This document shows, piece by piece, positions 1 through 8,839 of a stretch of DNA of 64,000 nt. Source of the stretch: Caballeronia hypogeia. GTDB lineage: Bacteria; Pseudomonadota; Gammaproteobacteria; Burkholderiales; Burkholderiaceae. A program made the translations under genes and the position numbers. Below the pieces are notes generated by a model. The model saw nothing but the letters and a program-made list of their open reading frames with translations. It ran no database searches and had not been told where the DNA came from. The stretch is taken from NCBI RefSeq assembly GCF_001544875.2, contig NZ_FCOA02000005.1, forward strand, positions 204,461-268,460, written 5' to 3'. Position 1 is the first letter of the stretch. Every line of letters starts with the position of its first letter.

Positions 1-2
1 AG

Positions 3-1448
3 CATCCCGAAAGTACCATTTTGCTAAAAGTGCATCCGGACGTGGTCTCTGGCCGCAAGCAAGGGCACTTCGATCTCGGCGCGGTGCGCGCGATGCCTCG
101 CGTCCAGGTGCTGGCAGACAATGCGCATCCCGCGAGTGTGCTGTCCTCTGTACGCGCGGTCTATGCCGTCACGTCCCAGCTCGGTTTCGAGGCTCTGATG
201 TGGGGGGTGCCGGTTCGGGTCTTCGGCATGCCGTTCTATGCGGGTTGGGGGTTGACGGCGGACGAATTGGCAGCGCCTCAGCGACGCGGTGTGGCGACGC
301 TGGAACAACTCGTACATGCAACGCTCGTCGACTACTGTCGCTATGTCGATCCGGAAACGGGCAGGCGTTGCGAAGTGGAAACCGTGTTGGCATGGCTTGC
401 ATTGCAGCGTCGGATGCGTCAGCGTTTCCCGGCTGGAATCGATGCCCTCGGGTTCTCCGGCTGGAAGAAAGACTATGTGCGCCAATTCTTCGACGGAAAT
501 GAAGTGCGATTTCGTTGGCGAATGCCTCGGACCGGTGGCGGAGCTGTCGCGACCTGGGGTGCCAAGCTCGATCATCGACTCGCTCGAAGCTTGCCGATGG
601 CGCGCGGGGTTATCCGCGTCGAGGATGGATTCGTGCGCTCCGTCGGTCTGGGCGCGGACCTGACCCGTCCCCTGTCCTGGGTGCAGGATGATCTGGGAAT
701 CTATTACGACGCGACGCGCCCCTCACGACTAGAGGAGTTGCTGGCGAAGACAACGTTTGCTTCCGATTTGATTGAACGTGCGGCAGAACTGCGTCGAGTG
801 ATCTGCGGTGCCGGAATTACCAAATACAACCTCGCCGGACAGAGGAGGTGGGTTCGTCCTCAGGGGCGGCACGTGATTCTTGTGCCGGGACAAGTGGAAA
901 CCGATGCGTCGATTCGCTACGGTTCATCGGGAATCCGCGCGAACATGGATCTATTGCGGGCTGTGCGCGCGGCAAATCCCGAAGCCTATCTTCTGTACAA
1001 GCCGCATCCTGACGTGGTGGCGGGCCTGCGCAAGGTGGGGCAGGGTGAAGATGATGCGGCGCAATGGTGTGACGAAGTTATCGGCTCGGTTCCCTTTCAT
1101 CATCTGCTCGACAATGTCGACGAAGTACATGTGCTGACTTCGTTGTCTGGCTTCGAAGCCTTGTTGCGGGGCGTGAGGGTAGTGACGTACGGCCAGCCGT
1201 TTTATGCGGGATGGGGCGTAACGCAAGATTTCGGTTTAACGGAAAGCCTGCGTCACAGGCGCGCCCGCGTACTCGAGCTCGACGAGCTCGTAGCGGGCGC
1301 GCTAATTCTGTATCCCACTTACGTGAGTCGCATAACCGGTCGTTTCACTACCCCGGAGCGAGCGCTCCAAGAAGTTATCGAATGGCGGGCTACGCCACAG
1401 ATTCCACGTTGGCGGCATTGGATCGCGCGGATATTTCGCGAGGCATAG
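3..1448 (+). CDS. kpsC: KpsC, capsule beta-Kdo glycosyltransferase (5' end outside window)
   Basis: KpsC works at the cytoplasmic face of the inner membrane and, with KpsS, builds the poly-Kdo linker that joins group 2 capsules to their lipid. The frame is open from base 3, so the true start lies upstream. The visible part contains two copies of the family signature. One copy has HPDVVSG near base 30 and then GMPFYAGWG near base 230. The second has YKPHPDVVAG near base 1000 and then GQPFYAGWG near base 1195. This is the known two-domain layout of KpsC. About 480 residues are visible of a protein usually near 670, so roughly the N-terminal third is missing. Its last 59 bases overlap the 3' end of kpsS on the other strand. 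Family assignment is secure. Confidence 0.93.
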   Translation, partial: HPESTILLKVHPDVVSGRKQGHFDLGAVRAMPRVQVLADNAHPASVLSSVRAVYAVTSQLGFEALMWGVPVRVFGMPFYAGWGLTADELAAPQRRGVATLEQLVHATLVDYCRYVDPETGRRCEVETVLAWLALQRRMRQRFPAGIDALGFSGWKKDYVRQFFDGNEVRFRWRMPRTGGGAVATWGAKLDHRLARSLPMARGVIRVEDGFVRSVGLGADLTRPLSWVQDDLGIYYDATRPSRLEELLAKTTFASDLIERAAELRRVICGAGITKYNLAGQRRWVRPQGRHVILVPGQVETDASIRYGSSGIRANMDLLRAVRAANPEAYLLYKPHPDVVAGLRKVGQGEDDAAQWCDEVIGSVPFHHLLDNVDEVHVLTSLSGFEALLRGVRVVTYGQPFYAGWGVTQDFGLTESLRHRRARVLELDELVAGALILYPTYVSRITGRFTTPERALQEVIEWRATPQIPRWRHWIARIFREA

Positions 1449-2787
1449 TCTTGGTGTCTTTGGCCGACGCGGGTTCCACGCCGCTGCCGCGCAACGACCT
1501 GAAAATAGGGACTCCGGACGCCAGCGCGCGTTCGAGTCGTGGCGGCGGCTGGACAAACGCGCCCTGGTCATTGACCTGGTCGCTCAGCACGCGGCGCACA
1601 ATCGCAATGCAGGCAGCCTTGCGACCGGCCGCGTGATAGAACGAACCTTGAATCTGGATAGTGGCGGCGATGGCGGATACGAAATCTCTCAGAAGAGCTT
1701 TGTTGATGCGCTGAGGCTTCGTCCAGAAGGTCTCTAACGAATCCTGATGCGTAAGTCCCGCGATGTCGTACATGGCCATGCCGAGCACTTTTACCGGGCA
1801 ATTCGCGCGTAACGCGTGCAGTCCTACGGTCGAATTCACGGTAACGACACCCAGACTGCGCTTGATGGTGCGTTTGAGATCGCAGTCCGATACTGCAATG
1901 ACACGCGAGGCGACGCCGTGACGCCTGGCAGTGCGGGCGACGTACCGCTCCCAACGCTCCATGCCGTTATCCAGAGGGTGAAGCTTGACGACGAGCGAGC
2001 CGTCCTGCGGCGCATGTTGCGCAAAGGAAGAGATGACTTGTTCGATAACCTGACGTTGGCCGTCATAAGCCGAATTTGCGCGCAACTGATAGTCGGCTTG
2101 CATTTGCAAGGCGAGCATCCAATAGCGCTTCCCAGAGTGGCGCAGAGCGTCCGCTGCTGCAACACGGGCGGGCTCACGCAGGCGCTGAAGAGCCATTCGA
2201 GGAAGCCAGTTCAAGTAGTCGATCAGCGGGAGGTAAAACTTGTCCGTCCGATATAGCGGAAAGAAATATGGAACCAGCGATGTGAGCAGGTTATAGAAGA
2301 CTTCATTGAAGGCTTCTTGACCGAAAGTGTGCGAGTACTGAGGCGTTCCCGACTTGAGCGGTCCGACGCGACGGGCAATAGCGCGGATAGCATCAGGATC
2401 GTTGGGAAAGTGCGAGAGCGTACCCATTCCGCCACGCTCGAGGGTCAGCCAGGCGGGACGCAGATAACCGAACTCTACCGCGTAAGTGCGGACGCCAAGC
2501 GATTCAGCTACTTCACGCGCGACCGCGTGATAAGGCAGTCGGTCGGCGTAGTAAAGGATATCCGTGATCTTGTGGCGAACAAGATAGTCACGCAGGAAAT
2601 CGGCCCAACGACTGAATCGACCCCGATAGTTGACGGCGCCCGGCTTGCGCCAGTAAGCCCAATCTCCCAGGGAAAAATTGATTCGATGAGTTGGAATTTC
2701 CGCCGATTCGAAGTGTTCGCTGAGCTGGCGCCAGAAGAGTGATGGTGGGCCTTGCAGGAATAAGATTGTTCGGCGCATTTGAGACAC
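1390..2787 (-). CDS. kpsS: KpsS, capsule beta-Kdo transferase
   Basis: KpsS adds the first Kdo residue to the lipid acceptor before KpsC extends the linker. The 465-residue protein opens with RRTILFLQGPPSLFW and has the conserved region ILYYADRLPYH followed by AVEFGYLRPAW, all typical of the KpsS/capsule biosynthesis family. A C-terminal stretch with VKLHPLDNG and VTVNSTVGLHAL gives the family's nucleotide-sugar binding half. The start taken is GTG at 2787; an in-frame ATG at 2778 is equally possible, since neither has a good ribosome site. The gene is divergent from the 2877-4985 glycosyltransferase gene, with 89 bases between them, and converges on kpsC with overlapping ends. Confidence 0.92.
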   Translation of the reverse strand: MSQMRRTILFLQGPPSLFWRQLSEHFESAEIPTHRINFSLGDWAYWRKPGAVNYRGRFSRWADFLRDYLVRHKITDILYYADRLPYHAVAREVAESLGVRTYAVEFGYLRPAWLTLERGGMGTLSHFPNDPDAIRAIARRVGPLKSGTPQYSHTFGQEAFNEVFYNLLTSLVPYFFPLYRTDKFYLPLIDYLNWLPRMALQRLREPARVAAADALRHSGKRYWMLALQMQADYQLRANSAYDGQRQVIEQVISSFAQHAPQDGSLVVKLHPLDNGMERWERYVARTARRHGVASRVIAVSDCDLKRTIKRSLGVVTVNSTVGLHALRANCPVKVLGMAMYDIAGLTHQDSLETFWTKPQRINKALLRDFVSAIAATIQIQGSFYHAAGRKAACIAIVRRVLSDQVNDQGAFVQPPPRLERALASGVPIFRSLRGSGVEPASAKDTKTMPREISARSNAANVESVA

Positions 2788-2801
2788 TTTTTTGAGTTTT
2801 G

Positions 2802-2831
2802 CTGACCTTCCGGCGTGGCCTGAATTATAAT
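2802..2831 (+). promoter_or_regulatory. Candidate sigma-70 promoter for the capsule export operon
   Basis: A perfect TATAAT hexamer sits at 2826-2831 with a CTGACC hexamer at 2802-2807, an 18-base spacer apart. It lies in the 89-base divergent gap, 46 bases upstream of the GTG start at 2877. It would drive the glycosyltransferase gene and, through close spacing, kpsE, kpsD, kpsM and kpsT. The -35 box is only a partial match, so this is a sequence-based prediction. Confidence 0.5.
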
Positions 2832-2876
2832 CTTAGACTGTTATCGCGTTGTAGCTAAAAAAGCAGGGAATGAGAA

Positions 2877-4985
2877 GTGGCGGCTGAGAGTGTTCAGGGG
2901 CGGAGTTCGCGTGCGAGGATGGTCTGGCTTGTAGAGGGTCGCATTTCAGGCCATTCCAAAGCATGCGTTGCGACGCTCGTGCTGGAGATGGATGAAGGCC
3001 GCTCGCAGGCCTTAAAGATTCTAATAAGCAGCAAGGGTCGAGTGCAGGAGTTGGTAAGAACGCCCGCATCTGTGCGAGCCATCCGTCTTGCGGCGGGCGA
3101 TGAAGACCAGTCCGTCAGTGTCCCTGCACTTCGATTCCGCCGCCTGACGACTGCCGAATATCGACTGCGGCAGCTCTGGCGGACGGGGCGCACCCTGCAT
3201 AAACAACCGTCGCATCGCAGCGCCCGTGCTGGTCTTACGCTAACTTCAATGTTATGCGACCTTGATCACGCGTACGACATCGCCTGTCGCTTTCGTGCGA
3301 ACGTTTATGCCGAAGGCTATGATGGCTGGTACAGGGAGTTCTACTCCGTCACTCCCACCGATCGCGCTTTGATGGATCGATGCGTCAGAAAATGGAAGAA
3401 CGCACCGAACTTTCATATTACGCTTCAGGTGAGTCCACAAACAACTCAAGCCGAGATTAGCGCCACGCGTGAGAGTTTGCGGGCCCAGACATATCAGCAA
3501 TTCGGCATCGAGCTTTGGGGCGGAGCGTCAGGTGACTGGCCTGGTTTGATCTATCGTCCGCGTCGTGACAATGACTGGCGTCTCTTATTGCGCGCTGGAA
3601 CAACGCTCTCCGAGCAGGCGTTGTTCTGTTTGGCGGATGCTGCGGTCAAGACGCCGGATGCCGCGCTAATTTATGTCGATCACGACGTGTTGGGGATGGA
3701 TGGGCGCCTTTGCGATCCCGTGTTCCATCCAGACTGGTCGCCTGAAATGCTGCGCGCCACTAATTACATTGGCGAGGCCTTCGCCTGGAACGGTCAGTAT
3801 GCAGATCGTCTTCCGGATCTCCGTGCAGATGTGCGCGGAACGAATTTCGCGCATGCATTGTCGCTGGCCTTGAGCGAGACGGGCGCGCCGATGGTGCACG
3901 TGCCCGCACCGCTCTGGCATCTTGCAGAAAGAGGCGAGCGAGCTGACGAAGGGGATACGACTCTGGCGGTGAGCGGACATTTGCGACGCATGAAGATGTC
4001 GGCGGACGTCGAGGAAAGAGGCGCGGGCTATTGTCAGGTCCGATATTCCGTGCCGACCCCCCGGCCTTTGGTGAGTATCGTGATTCCGACTCGCGATGGT
4101 CTTTCGTACCTCCGCCGTTGCATTACCAGCTTGATCGAGAAGACCCAATACGGCCCGTACGAGATTGTAGTAGTAGACAACCAGAGCACGGATCCCGATA
4201 CGCTTCGCTATATGCGGAGCCTTGAGCAATGCGAATCCAATCTGCGAGTGCTGTCCTTTGATGAGCCGTTCAATTACTCGCGCATCAACAACTTCGCCGC
4301 CGCTCAGGCAAAGGGCGAATTGTTGTGCTTGCTCAACAACGATACGGAAGTTATCTCGCCGGATTGGCTGTGTGAGATGGTGGGTCTGCTGTCGAGCGAC
4401 AGTGTAGGAGTAGTGGGAGCCAAACTGCTGTATGGAAATGGCACGGTTCAGCATGCCGGCGATACGGTAGGTCCTGGCGGATGCGCCGATCATCTGCATA
4501 ACGGGATCGCGAGAGATGACCCGGGTTATGCAGGACGAGCGAGGATTGCGCAAGATTTGTCCGCTGTGACCGCGGCTTGCCTCTTAACCAAGAAGTCGAT
4601 CTTCGAGGCCCTCAATGGCCTCGACGAAATCAATCTAAAGGTCGCATTCAACGACGTAGATTATTGCTTGCGCGTCCGGGACTCAGGCTTTCGCGTGGTT
4701 TGGACTCCACACGCGTTGCTCTACCACCATGAATCGGTGTCTCGGGGCAAGGACGAGTCGCCCGCGAAAGAACGCCGTTTCAGAGGTGAGGTGAATTATA
4801 TGCGCCGGCGCTGGGCGCATCTCATGCATTGCGATCCTTTTTACAACCCCAACTGCAATTATCTGCAACCAAATTTTTCACCGAGCGCAACGCCTTCCGT
4901 CTGGCAGCCTTGGCGTACTCGAGCGGATAAAAGGCCAGACAGGCATTCAAGCAGATTAAATTCCGATTCACGCGCAGTAAAGTGA
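2877..4985 (+). CDS. Tandem-domain family 2 glycosyltransferase
   Basis: This 702-residue cytoplasmic glycosyltransferase probably adds capsule backbone or branch sugars. Two GT-A folds are visible. The C-terminal one (residues about 398-620) starts with VSIVIPTRDG, carries the metal-binding loop LLNNDTEV (about 485-492) and has FNDVDYCLR near 591. The N-terminal one (about 178-380) keeps the late signature DPVFHPDWSPE, but its opening strand is eroded and the acidic loop reads YVDHD. It may therefore be inactive or serve for substrate handling. The first 170 residues match nothing I recognise. The start is GTG at 2877; the ATG seven bases earlier is out of frame and stops at once. It is the first gene of the export operon. 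Confidence 0.85.
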   Translation: MAAESVQGRSSRARMVWLVEGRISGHSKACVATLVLEMDEGRSQALKILISSKGRVQELVRTPASVRAIRLAAGDEDQSVSVPALRFRRLTTAEYRLRQLWRTGRTLHKQPSHRSARAGLTLTSMLCDLDHAYDIACRFRANVYAEGYDGWYREFYSVTPTDRALMDRCVRKWKNAPNFHITLQVSPQTTQAEISATRESLRAQTYQQFGIELWGGASGDWPGLIYRPRRDNDWRLLLRAGTTLSEQALFCLADAAVKTPDAALIYVDHDVLGMDGRLCDPVFHPDWSPEMLRATNYIGEAFAWNGQYADRLPDLRADVRGTNFAHALSLALSETGAPMVHVPAPLWHLAERGERADEGDTTLAVSGHLRRMKMSADVEERGAGYCQVRYSVPTPRPLVSIVIPTRDGLSYLRRCITSLIEKTQYGPYEIVVVDNQSTDPDTLRYMRSLEQCESNLRVLSFDEPFNYSRINNFAAAQAKGELLCLLNNDTEVISPDWLCEMVGLLSSDSVGVVGAKLLYGNGTVQHAGDTVGPGGCADHLHNGIARDDPGYAGRARIAQDLSAVTAACLLTKKSIFEALNGLDEINLKVAFNDVDYCLRVRDSGFRVVWTPHALLYHHESVSRGKDESPAKERRFRGEVNYMRRRWAHLMHCDPFYNPNCNYLQPNFSPSATPSVWQPWRTRADKRPDRHSSRLNSDSRAVK

Positions 4986-5024
4986 TTTGATCGATTTTAG
5001 TATTAATGCAGAAACGACGACAAG

Positions 5025-6146
5025 ATGATAATCAAGGCCATTAAAGGAAACAGGCTCTTCTGGGGTATCGTAATCGTTCCAATGCTTTTGGCAATCGTCT
5101 ATTTCGGAGTCGTCGCCAAGGACCGTTACGTCAGTACATCGGAAGTAGTGGTTCAGAAAGTCAGCTCTGATGGCGCTGCCTCGAGTGCTTCCCAGATCCC
5201 GGGTTTGGCGGTTCTCATGGGAGGCGGGGGCTTGGCGGATGGCACGGCCGCGGAAACCCTCTATGTAAGGGAGTTCATTACTTCGCAGGATATGCTGGAT
5301 GTCTTGGAGGAGAAGCTGCATTGGAGTCGACACTACGCTAACCATGTGGCCGACCCGTGGTACCACCTGTCGCCTGGCGCCTCGAAGGAAGAGTTGCTCA
5401 AGTATTTCCAGAAAATGGTGTCGGCGCAGTTCAACGAAACGACCGGGCTTTTGACTGTCCAGGTGGAAGCCTTCGACAGCGATTTCGCCAAGAAGACCTT
5501 GGCGACGGTGATCTCGGAAAGCGACCGGTTCGTAAACGACATATCGCATCGTTTGGCCAGCGAACAAGTGAACTTTGCAGAAGGAGAACTGGATCGGGCG
5601 CGCCGCAATTACGAAGAGCGGCAAGATGCGCTTCTGCATTTTCAGGGCGAGCACAACGTCTTGGATGCCCGTCAATCTGCGATGGCCAAGAACGATGTCA
5701 TCACAGGGTTGCAGGCCGAGCTCATCAAGCAAAATACGTCCCTTCGCGCAATGCATGCGATGCTCAGCGATGACAGTCCACAGGTCCGGCAGCAGAAGAT
5801 TCAGATCGCCGCCCTGCAACAGCAAATCGATGCGGAAGAGAAGAAGCTGGTTGCCACGAATGCGAACAATCGAATGAACGTCGTGGCCTCCAGATACGAG
5901 ACCTTGCAATTGAACGCCGGGATAGCGCAGGAGACGTACAAGGCATCGGTCGCCTCACTGCAAAGCGCCCGAATTGACGCGACCCGAAAGCTGCGAAGCC
6001 TCGTGGTGGTCATCAATCCGAATATGCCGGACGAGGCGCTGTTCCCTCGTCGTGTGTATAGCTTGTTTACCACGCTGGTGATTCTGCTCCTGATCTTTGG
6101 GGTTGTCCATTTCGTAATCGCCACGATCAACGATCACAAAGACTGA
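5025..6146 (+). CDS. kpsE: KpsE-type capsule export inner-membrane protein
   Basis: KpsE is a polysaccharide co-polymerase-type protein that spans the periplasm and links the KpsMT transporter to the outer-membrane KpsD channel. The 373-residue protein has the expected layout. One membrane segment lies near the N-terminus (about residues 12-32, IVIVPMLLAIVYFGVV). A long periplasmic region rich in heptad-like helices occupies about 170-300. A second membrane segment is at the C-terminus (about 345-367). RDRYVSTSEVVVQ-like sequence after the first segment fits the Wzz/KpsE family. The gene follows the glycosyltransferase by 39 bases and precedes kpsD by 10. Confidence 0.9.
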   Translation: MIIKAIKGNRLFWGIVIVPMLLAIVYFGVVAKDRYVSTSEVVVQKVSSDGAASSASQIPGLAVLMGGGGLADGTAAETLYVREFITSQDMLDVLEEKLHWSRHYANHVADPWYHLSPGASKEELLKYFQKMVSAQFNETTGLLTVQVEAFDSDFAKKTLATVISESDRFVNDISHRLASEQVNFAEGELDRARRNYEERQDALLHFQGEHNVLDARQSAMAKNDVITGLQAELIKQNTSLRAMHAMLSDDSPQVRQQKIQIAALQQQIDAEEKKLVATNANNRMNVVASRYETLQLNAGIAQETYKASVASLQSARIDATRKLRSLVVVINPNMPDEALFPRRVYSLFTTLVILLLIFGVVHFVIATINDHKD

Positions 6147-6156
6147 AGAGTGCTGC

Positions 6157-7296
6157 ATGTTGAGTATGTATAAAAGCCAAAAATTCGTTGATTCTGGCGT
6201 GAAGTCGTTGCGCTTCGCATGCGGCGCTACTTTGCTTCTCGGCTTGCTGTCCTTGGGCGGCTGTGGTGTGCTGTCTGCCGCCGGCCCTCAGATTTCCAGC
6301 GTCACCTCGTCGACTAATGCACAGAATCCGGATTTTCCGTATCAGCTGATCGACCTTTCGCCTGGCAACATCGCGCCTTTCATGCGTCCGTCCGAGAGCG
6401 CGCTTGTGAATCACGTTGCACCGCCACGAGAGCCAGATGTGCGCCTCATGCCGGGAGACGTCCTGAGGGTATTGATTTCGGATGACAGCGGAGCCGATAA
6501 GACCGTGTTTGCGCCATTGGCCCAAGGCGGAACCGTTTTTGGGCAGGTGCGTGTGGACGCGGAAGGACGAATCTCGCTTCCCTACATGGGAATGAAAAAC
6601 GTGCGCGGGGCCACTTTGGTGGAGGCCGAAAATACGATACGGCGAGGGGTACAAGGGCGGGCCAGCGAACCGCAGGTCCACGTCGAATTGGTGAGCGACC
6701 TGTCCCGTTCAGTTCTGGTCGCCGGAGCTGTGAAGAGTCCTGGTCGATTTTCAGCATCGCAGGGTCCGTTGACTATTCTGGATGCAATCAATCAGGCAGG
6801 TGGACCGGTTCTTGAGCCCTATCTGAGTAACGTGGTGTTGCGTACTGGGCGAACGGTACAGACCTACAATTATCAGGATTTGCTCTCCGGAGGAAATATC
6901 AACGTTCCTCCTAATTCTGAAATCGTTCTTGAGCGGGCACGCAAGCGCTTTGTCGCAATGGGAGCGGTGGGTCAACCCGGGCTGCGTGATTTTCCGTCTT
7001 CTTCGCCCAGCCTTCTGGAAGTATTGGGATCCGTAGGCTGGCTGAACGAACGTACCGCGAATCCAGGTGGCGTATTCGTATTCCGTCTTGCAGATGGCCA
7101 CGACGGAAGCAAACCGGTCGCTCAGGTATTCCGCCTGAATATGCATGAGCCCGTTTCCATGTTCCTCGCCAAAAGGTTCCTAATTCAGCCTGACGACACT
7201 GTCTATGTGACAAACGCCCCGGTCTATGAGATGCAGAAAATCATCGCTCCGATCGTGCAGATTCTGCTCTTAGGCACGTACGCGAATTCATATTAA
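6157..7296 (+). CDS. kpsD: KpsD/Wza-type outer-membrane polysaccharide export lipoprotein
   Basis: This protein forms the outer-membrane exit channel for the capsule. The 379-residue sequence starts with a signal peptide ending in the lipobox LGGC, with the lipidated cysteine at residue 36. A Poly_export region follows around residues 85-180 (VRLMPGDVLRVLI, then RISLPYMG). SLBB-like repeats come next, with VAGAVKSPGRF and MGAVGQPGLRDFP. At 379 residues it is closer to Wza/CtrA than to the roughly 560-residue E. coli KpsD, so the name reflects locus context. It sits between kpsE and kpsM with short gaps. Confidence 0.9.
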   Translation: MLSMYKSQKFVDSGVKSLRFACGATLLLGLLSLGGCGVLSAAGPQISSVTSSTNAQNPDFPYQLIDLSPGNIAPFMRPSESALVNHVAPPREPDVRLMPGDVLRVLISDDSGADKTVFAPLAQGGTVFGQVRVDAEGRISLPYMGMKNVRGATLVEAENTIRRGVQGRASEPQVHVELVSDLSRSVLVAGAVKSPGRFSASQGPLTILDAINQAGGPVLEPYLSNVVLRTGRTVQTYNYQDLLSGGNINVPPNSEIVLERARKRFVAMGAVGQPGLRDFPSSSPSLLEVLGSVGWLNERTANPGGVFVFRLADGHDGSKPVAQVFRLNMHEPVSMFLAKRFLIQPDDTVYVTNAPVYEMQKIIAPIVQILLLGTYANSY

Positions 7297-7307
7297 AGGG
7301 CACAGTC

Positions 7308-8123
7308 ATGTCGGAACTCGAGTCGCCGTTCAAGGCTAATCGCTCATCGCTAAGTATCGTACGTTCAGTGCTGTTTGCGCTTTTTCTAAGAGAGATGCAA
7401 ACGCGATTCGGCGCAAGGCGAATGGGGTTTGTCTGGGTTATCCTGGAGCCTCTGGCGATTCTGGTCATCGTTCTGGTCTTCCATGCACTGCTCAAGGCCA
7501 CAAGGATGCAAAGCCTTGATTACGTTATGTTCCTGGTCAGCGGAATCGTACCGTTCCACATGATGCGCAGTATCGTGTGGCGATTGACCGACGCGATCCA
7601 GGCCAATCAAGGGCTCTTTGCGTATCGTCAGGTCGCGCCTTTTGATACCTTCGTTGCCCGCTTGATCGTTGAGCTGTGCACGTATTCGTGCGCTTATATA
7701 ATCATATGTGCCTTTCTGGGCTTCTGGTTTCAGCACGATGTATTGATCAGCAATCCGCTTGAATGGCTCGGCGCGCTCGCGGTAGGTGTGTTTTTGTCAT
7801 TTTGGTTAGGTGTGGCGTATGCAATGATTAGTCATTCCATCCCAGGCGCGGCCAGGGTGTGCAAAATGACGCTCATTCCCTTGTATCTCACGTCCGGCAT
7901 CCTCTTTCCAGTGTGGAATTTGCCAGAGCGGCAGGTATCTTTCTTTTCCTGGAATCCGTACGTTGACGTAATAGATAATGTTCGCGCCGCTGTATTTGAC
8001 AATTACCCGGTGACCAAAGGGCTGAACTACGGTTATCCGCTGGTTTTTTCGGTCGTCCTGGCGTTCCTCGTCATGGTTGCCTACAGGCGTCAGCGGCAGC
8101 TTCTTCGCTCAGCCCCGGTGTGA
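7308..8123 (+). CDS. kpsM: KpsM, capsule ABC transporter permease
   Basis: KpsM is the membrane half of the ABC-2 type exporter that moves lipid-linked capsule across the inner membrane. The 271-residue protein has the family opening FLREMQTRFGARRMGFVWVILEP at about residues 26-48, about six hydrophobic segments, and the late sequence SGILFPVWNLP. Typical KpsM/CtrC proteins are about 260 residues, so it is full length. The start ATG lies 11 bases after kpsD, and kpsT begins 3 bases after its stop, so the pair is translated from one message. Confidence 0.94.
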   Translation: MSELESPFKANRSSLSIVRSVLFALFLREMQTRFGARRMGFVWVILEPLAILVIVLVFHALLKATRMQSLDYVMFLVSGIVPFHMMRSIVWRLTDAIQANQGLFAYRQVAPFDTFVARLIVELCTYSCAYIIICAFLGFWFQHDVLISNPLEWLGALAVGVFLSFWLGVAYAMISHSIPGAARVCKMTLIPLYLTSGILFPVWNLPERQVSFFSWNPYVDVIDNVRAAVFDNYPVTKGLNYGYPLVFSVVLAFLVMVAYRRQRQLLRSAPV

Positions 8124-8126
8124 CCC

Positions 8127-8783
8127 ATGATTGAATTACATAAACTGAGCAAGTCGTATGTGACAAAGCAAGGTCGCAAGCACGTTTTTCGTGACCTTTC
8201 GTTTGTCGTGCCTCCTGACAAGAATATCGCCCTGATCGGAAAGAACGGCGCCGGCAAAAGTACGCTGATGCGGCTGTTGTGCGGAACCGAAGTGCCCGAT
8301 AGTGGGCGCATCATTACCGATAAAAGAATCTCCTGGCCCGTGGGGCTCGGAGGGGGATTTCAGGGATCGCTCACGGGAAGGCAGAACGTCAAGTTTATCT
8401 GCCGATCCCTGGGGGCCGTCGGTGAGGAAATGGATCGCGTCATCGCCTACGTAGAGGATTTTGCGGAGCTGGGAGATTACTTCAATCAGCCCATGAAAAC
8501 ATACTCATCCGGGATGAACGCTCGTCTTCGATTCGGCATGAGTCTCGCGTTCGACTTCGACTACTATATGGTCGACGAGGCGATGTCGGTCGGAGATGCG
8601 CACTTTCGAGAGAAGGCTGCAGCCGAATTCAAGCGCCGCGTAGGACGGACCAATTTGATTCTGGTGACACACGGCATGGGCCAGGTTCGAACGCTATGCG
8701 ACATCGTTCTTTTGTTGAAGAACGGCAAGGTGGAAGTGTACGAGGACGTCGAAGAAGGCATTGGCCAGTATATGAAGCTATAG
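8127..8783 (+). CDS. kpsT: KpsT, capsule ABC transporter ATPase
   Basis: KpsT is the ATP-hydrolysing subunit paired with KpsM. The 218-residue protein has Walker A GKNGAGKS at residues 38-45, the ABC signature YSSGMNAR at about 126-133, and Walker B YYMVDE at about 146-151. An H-loop TH follows near residue 182 (LVTHGMGQ). It lacks the extra carbohydrate-binding domain of O-antigen Wzt proteins, as expected for a capsule exporter that does not read a terminal cap. It closes the export operon; the next gene starts about 57 bases later. Confidence 0.95.
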   Translation: MIELHKLSKSYVTKQGRKHVFRDLSFVVPPDKNIALIGKNGAGKSTLMRLLCGTEVPDSGRIITDKRISWPVGLGGGFQGSLTGRQNVKFICRSLGAVGEEMDRVIAYVEDFAELGDYFNQPMKTYSSGMNARLRFGMSLAFDFDYYMVDEAMSVGDAHFREKAAAEFKRRVGRTNLILVTHGMGQVRTLCDIVLLLKNGKVEVYEDVEEGIGQYMKL

Positions 8784-8839
8784 AAGTCGGCCGGCGGATA
8801 GTTCCGTGCGATTTTCTTGATTGAAAGTTTGCTCTTTCT

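Noticed and set aside
2840..2847. GTTATCGC, a copy of the LysR half-site
   Set aside because: There is no inverted partner 45 bases away and it is far from the sugar-acid regulon, so it is likely chance.
2845..2885. A JUMPstart/ops-like element upstream of the capsule export operon
   Set aside because: GTAGCT and GGCGG pieces resemble it loosely, but the conserved GGCGGTAG core is absent and the spacing does not fit.
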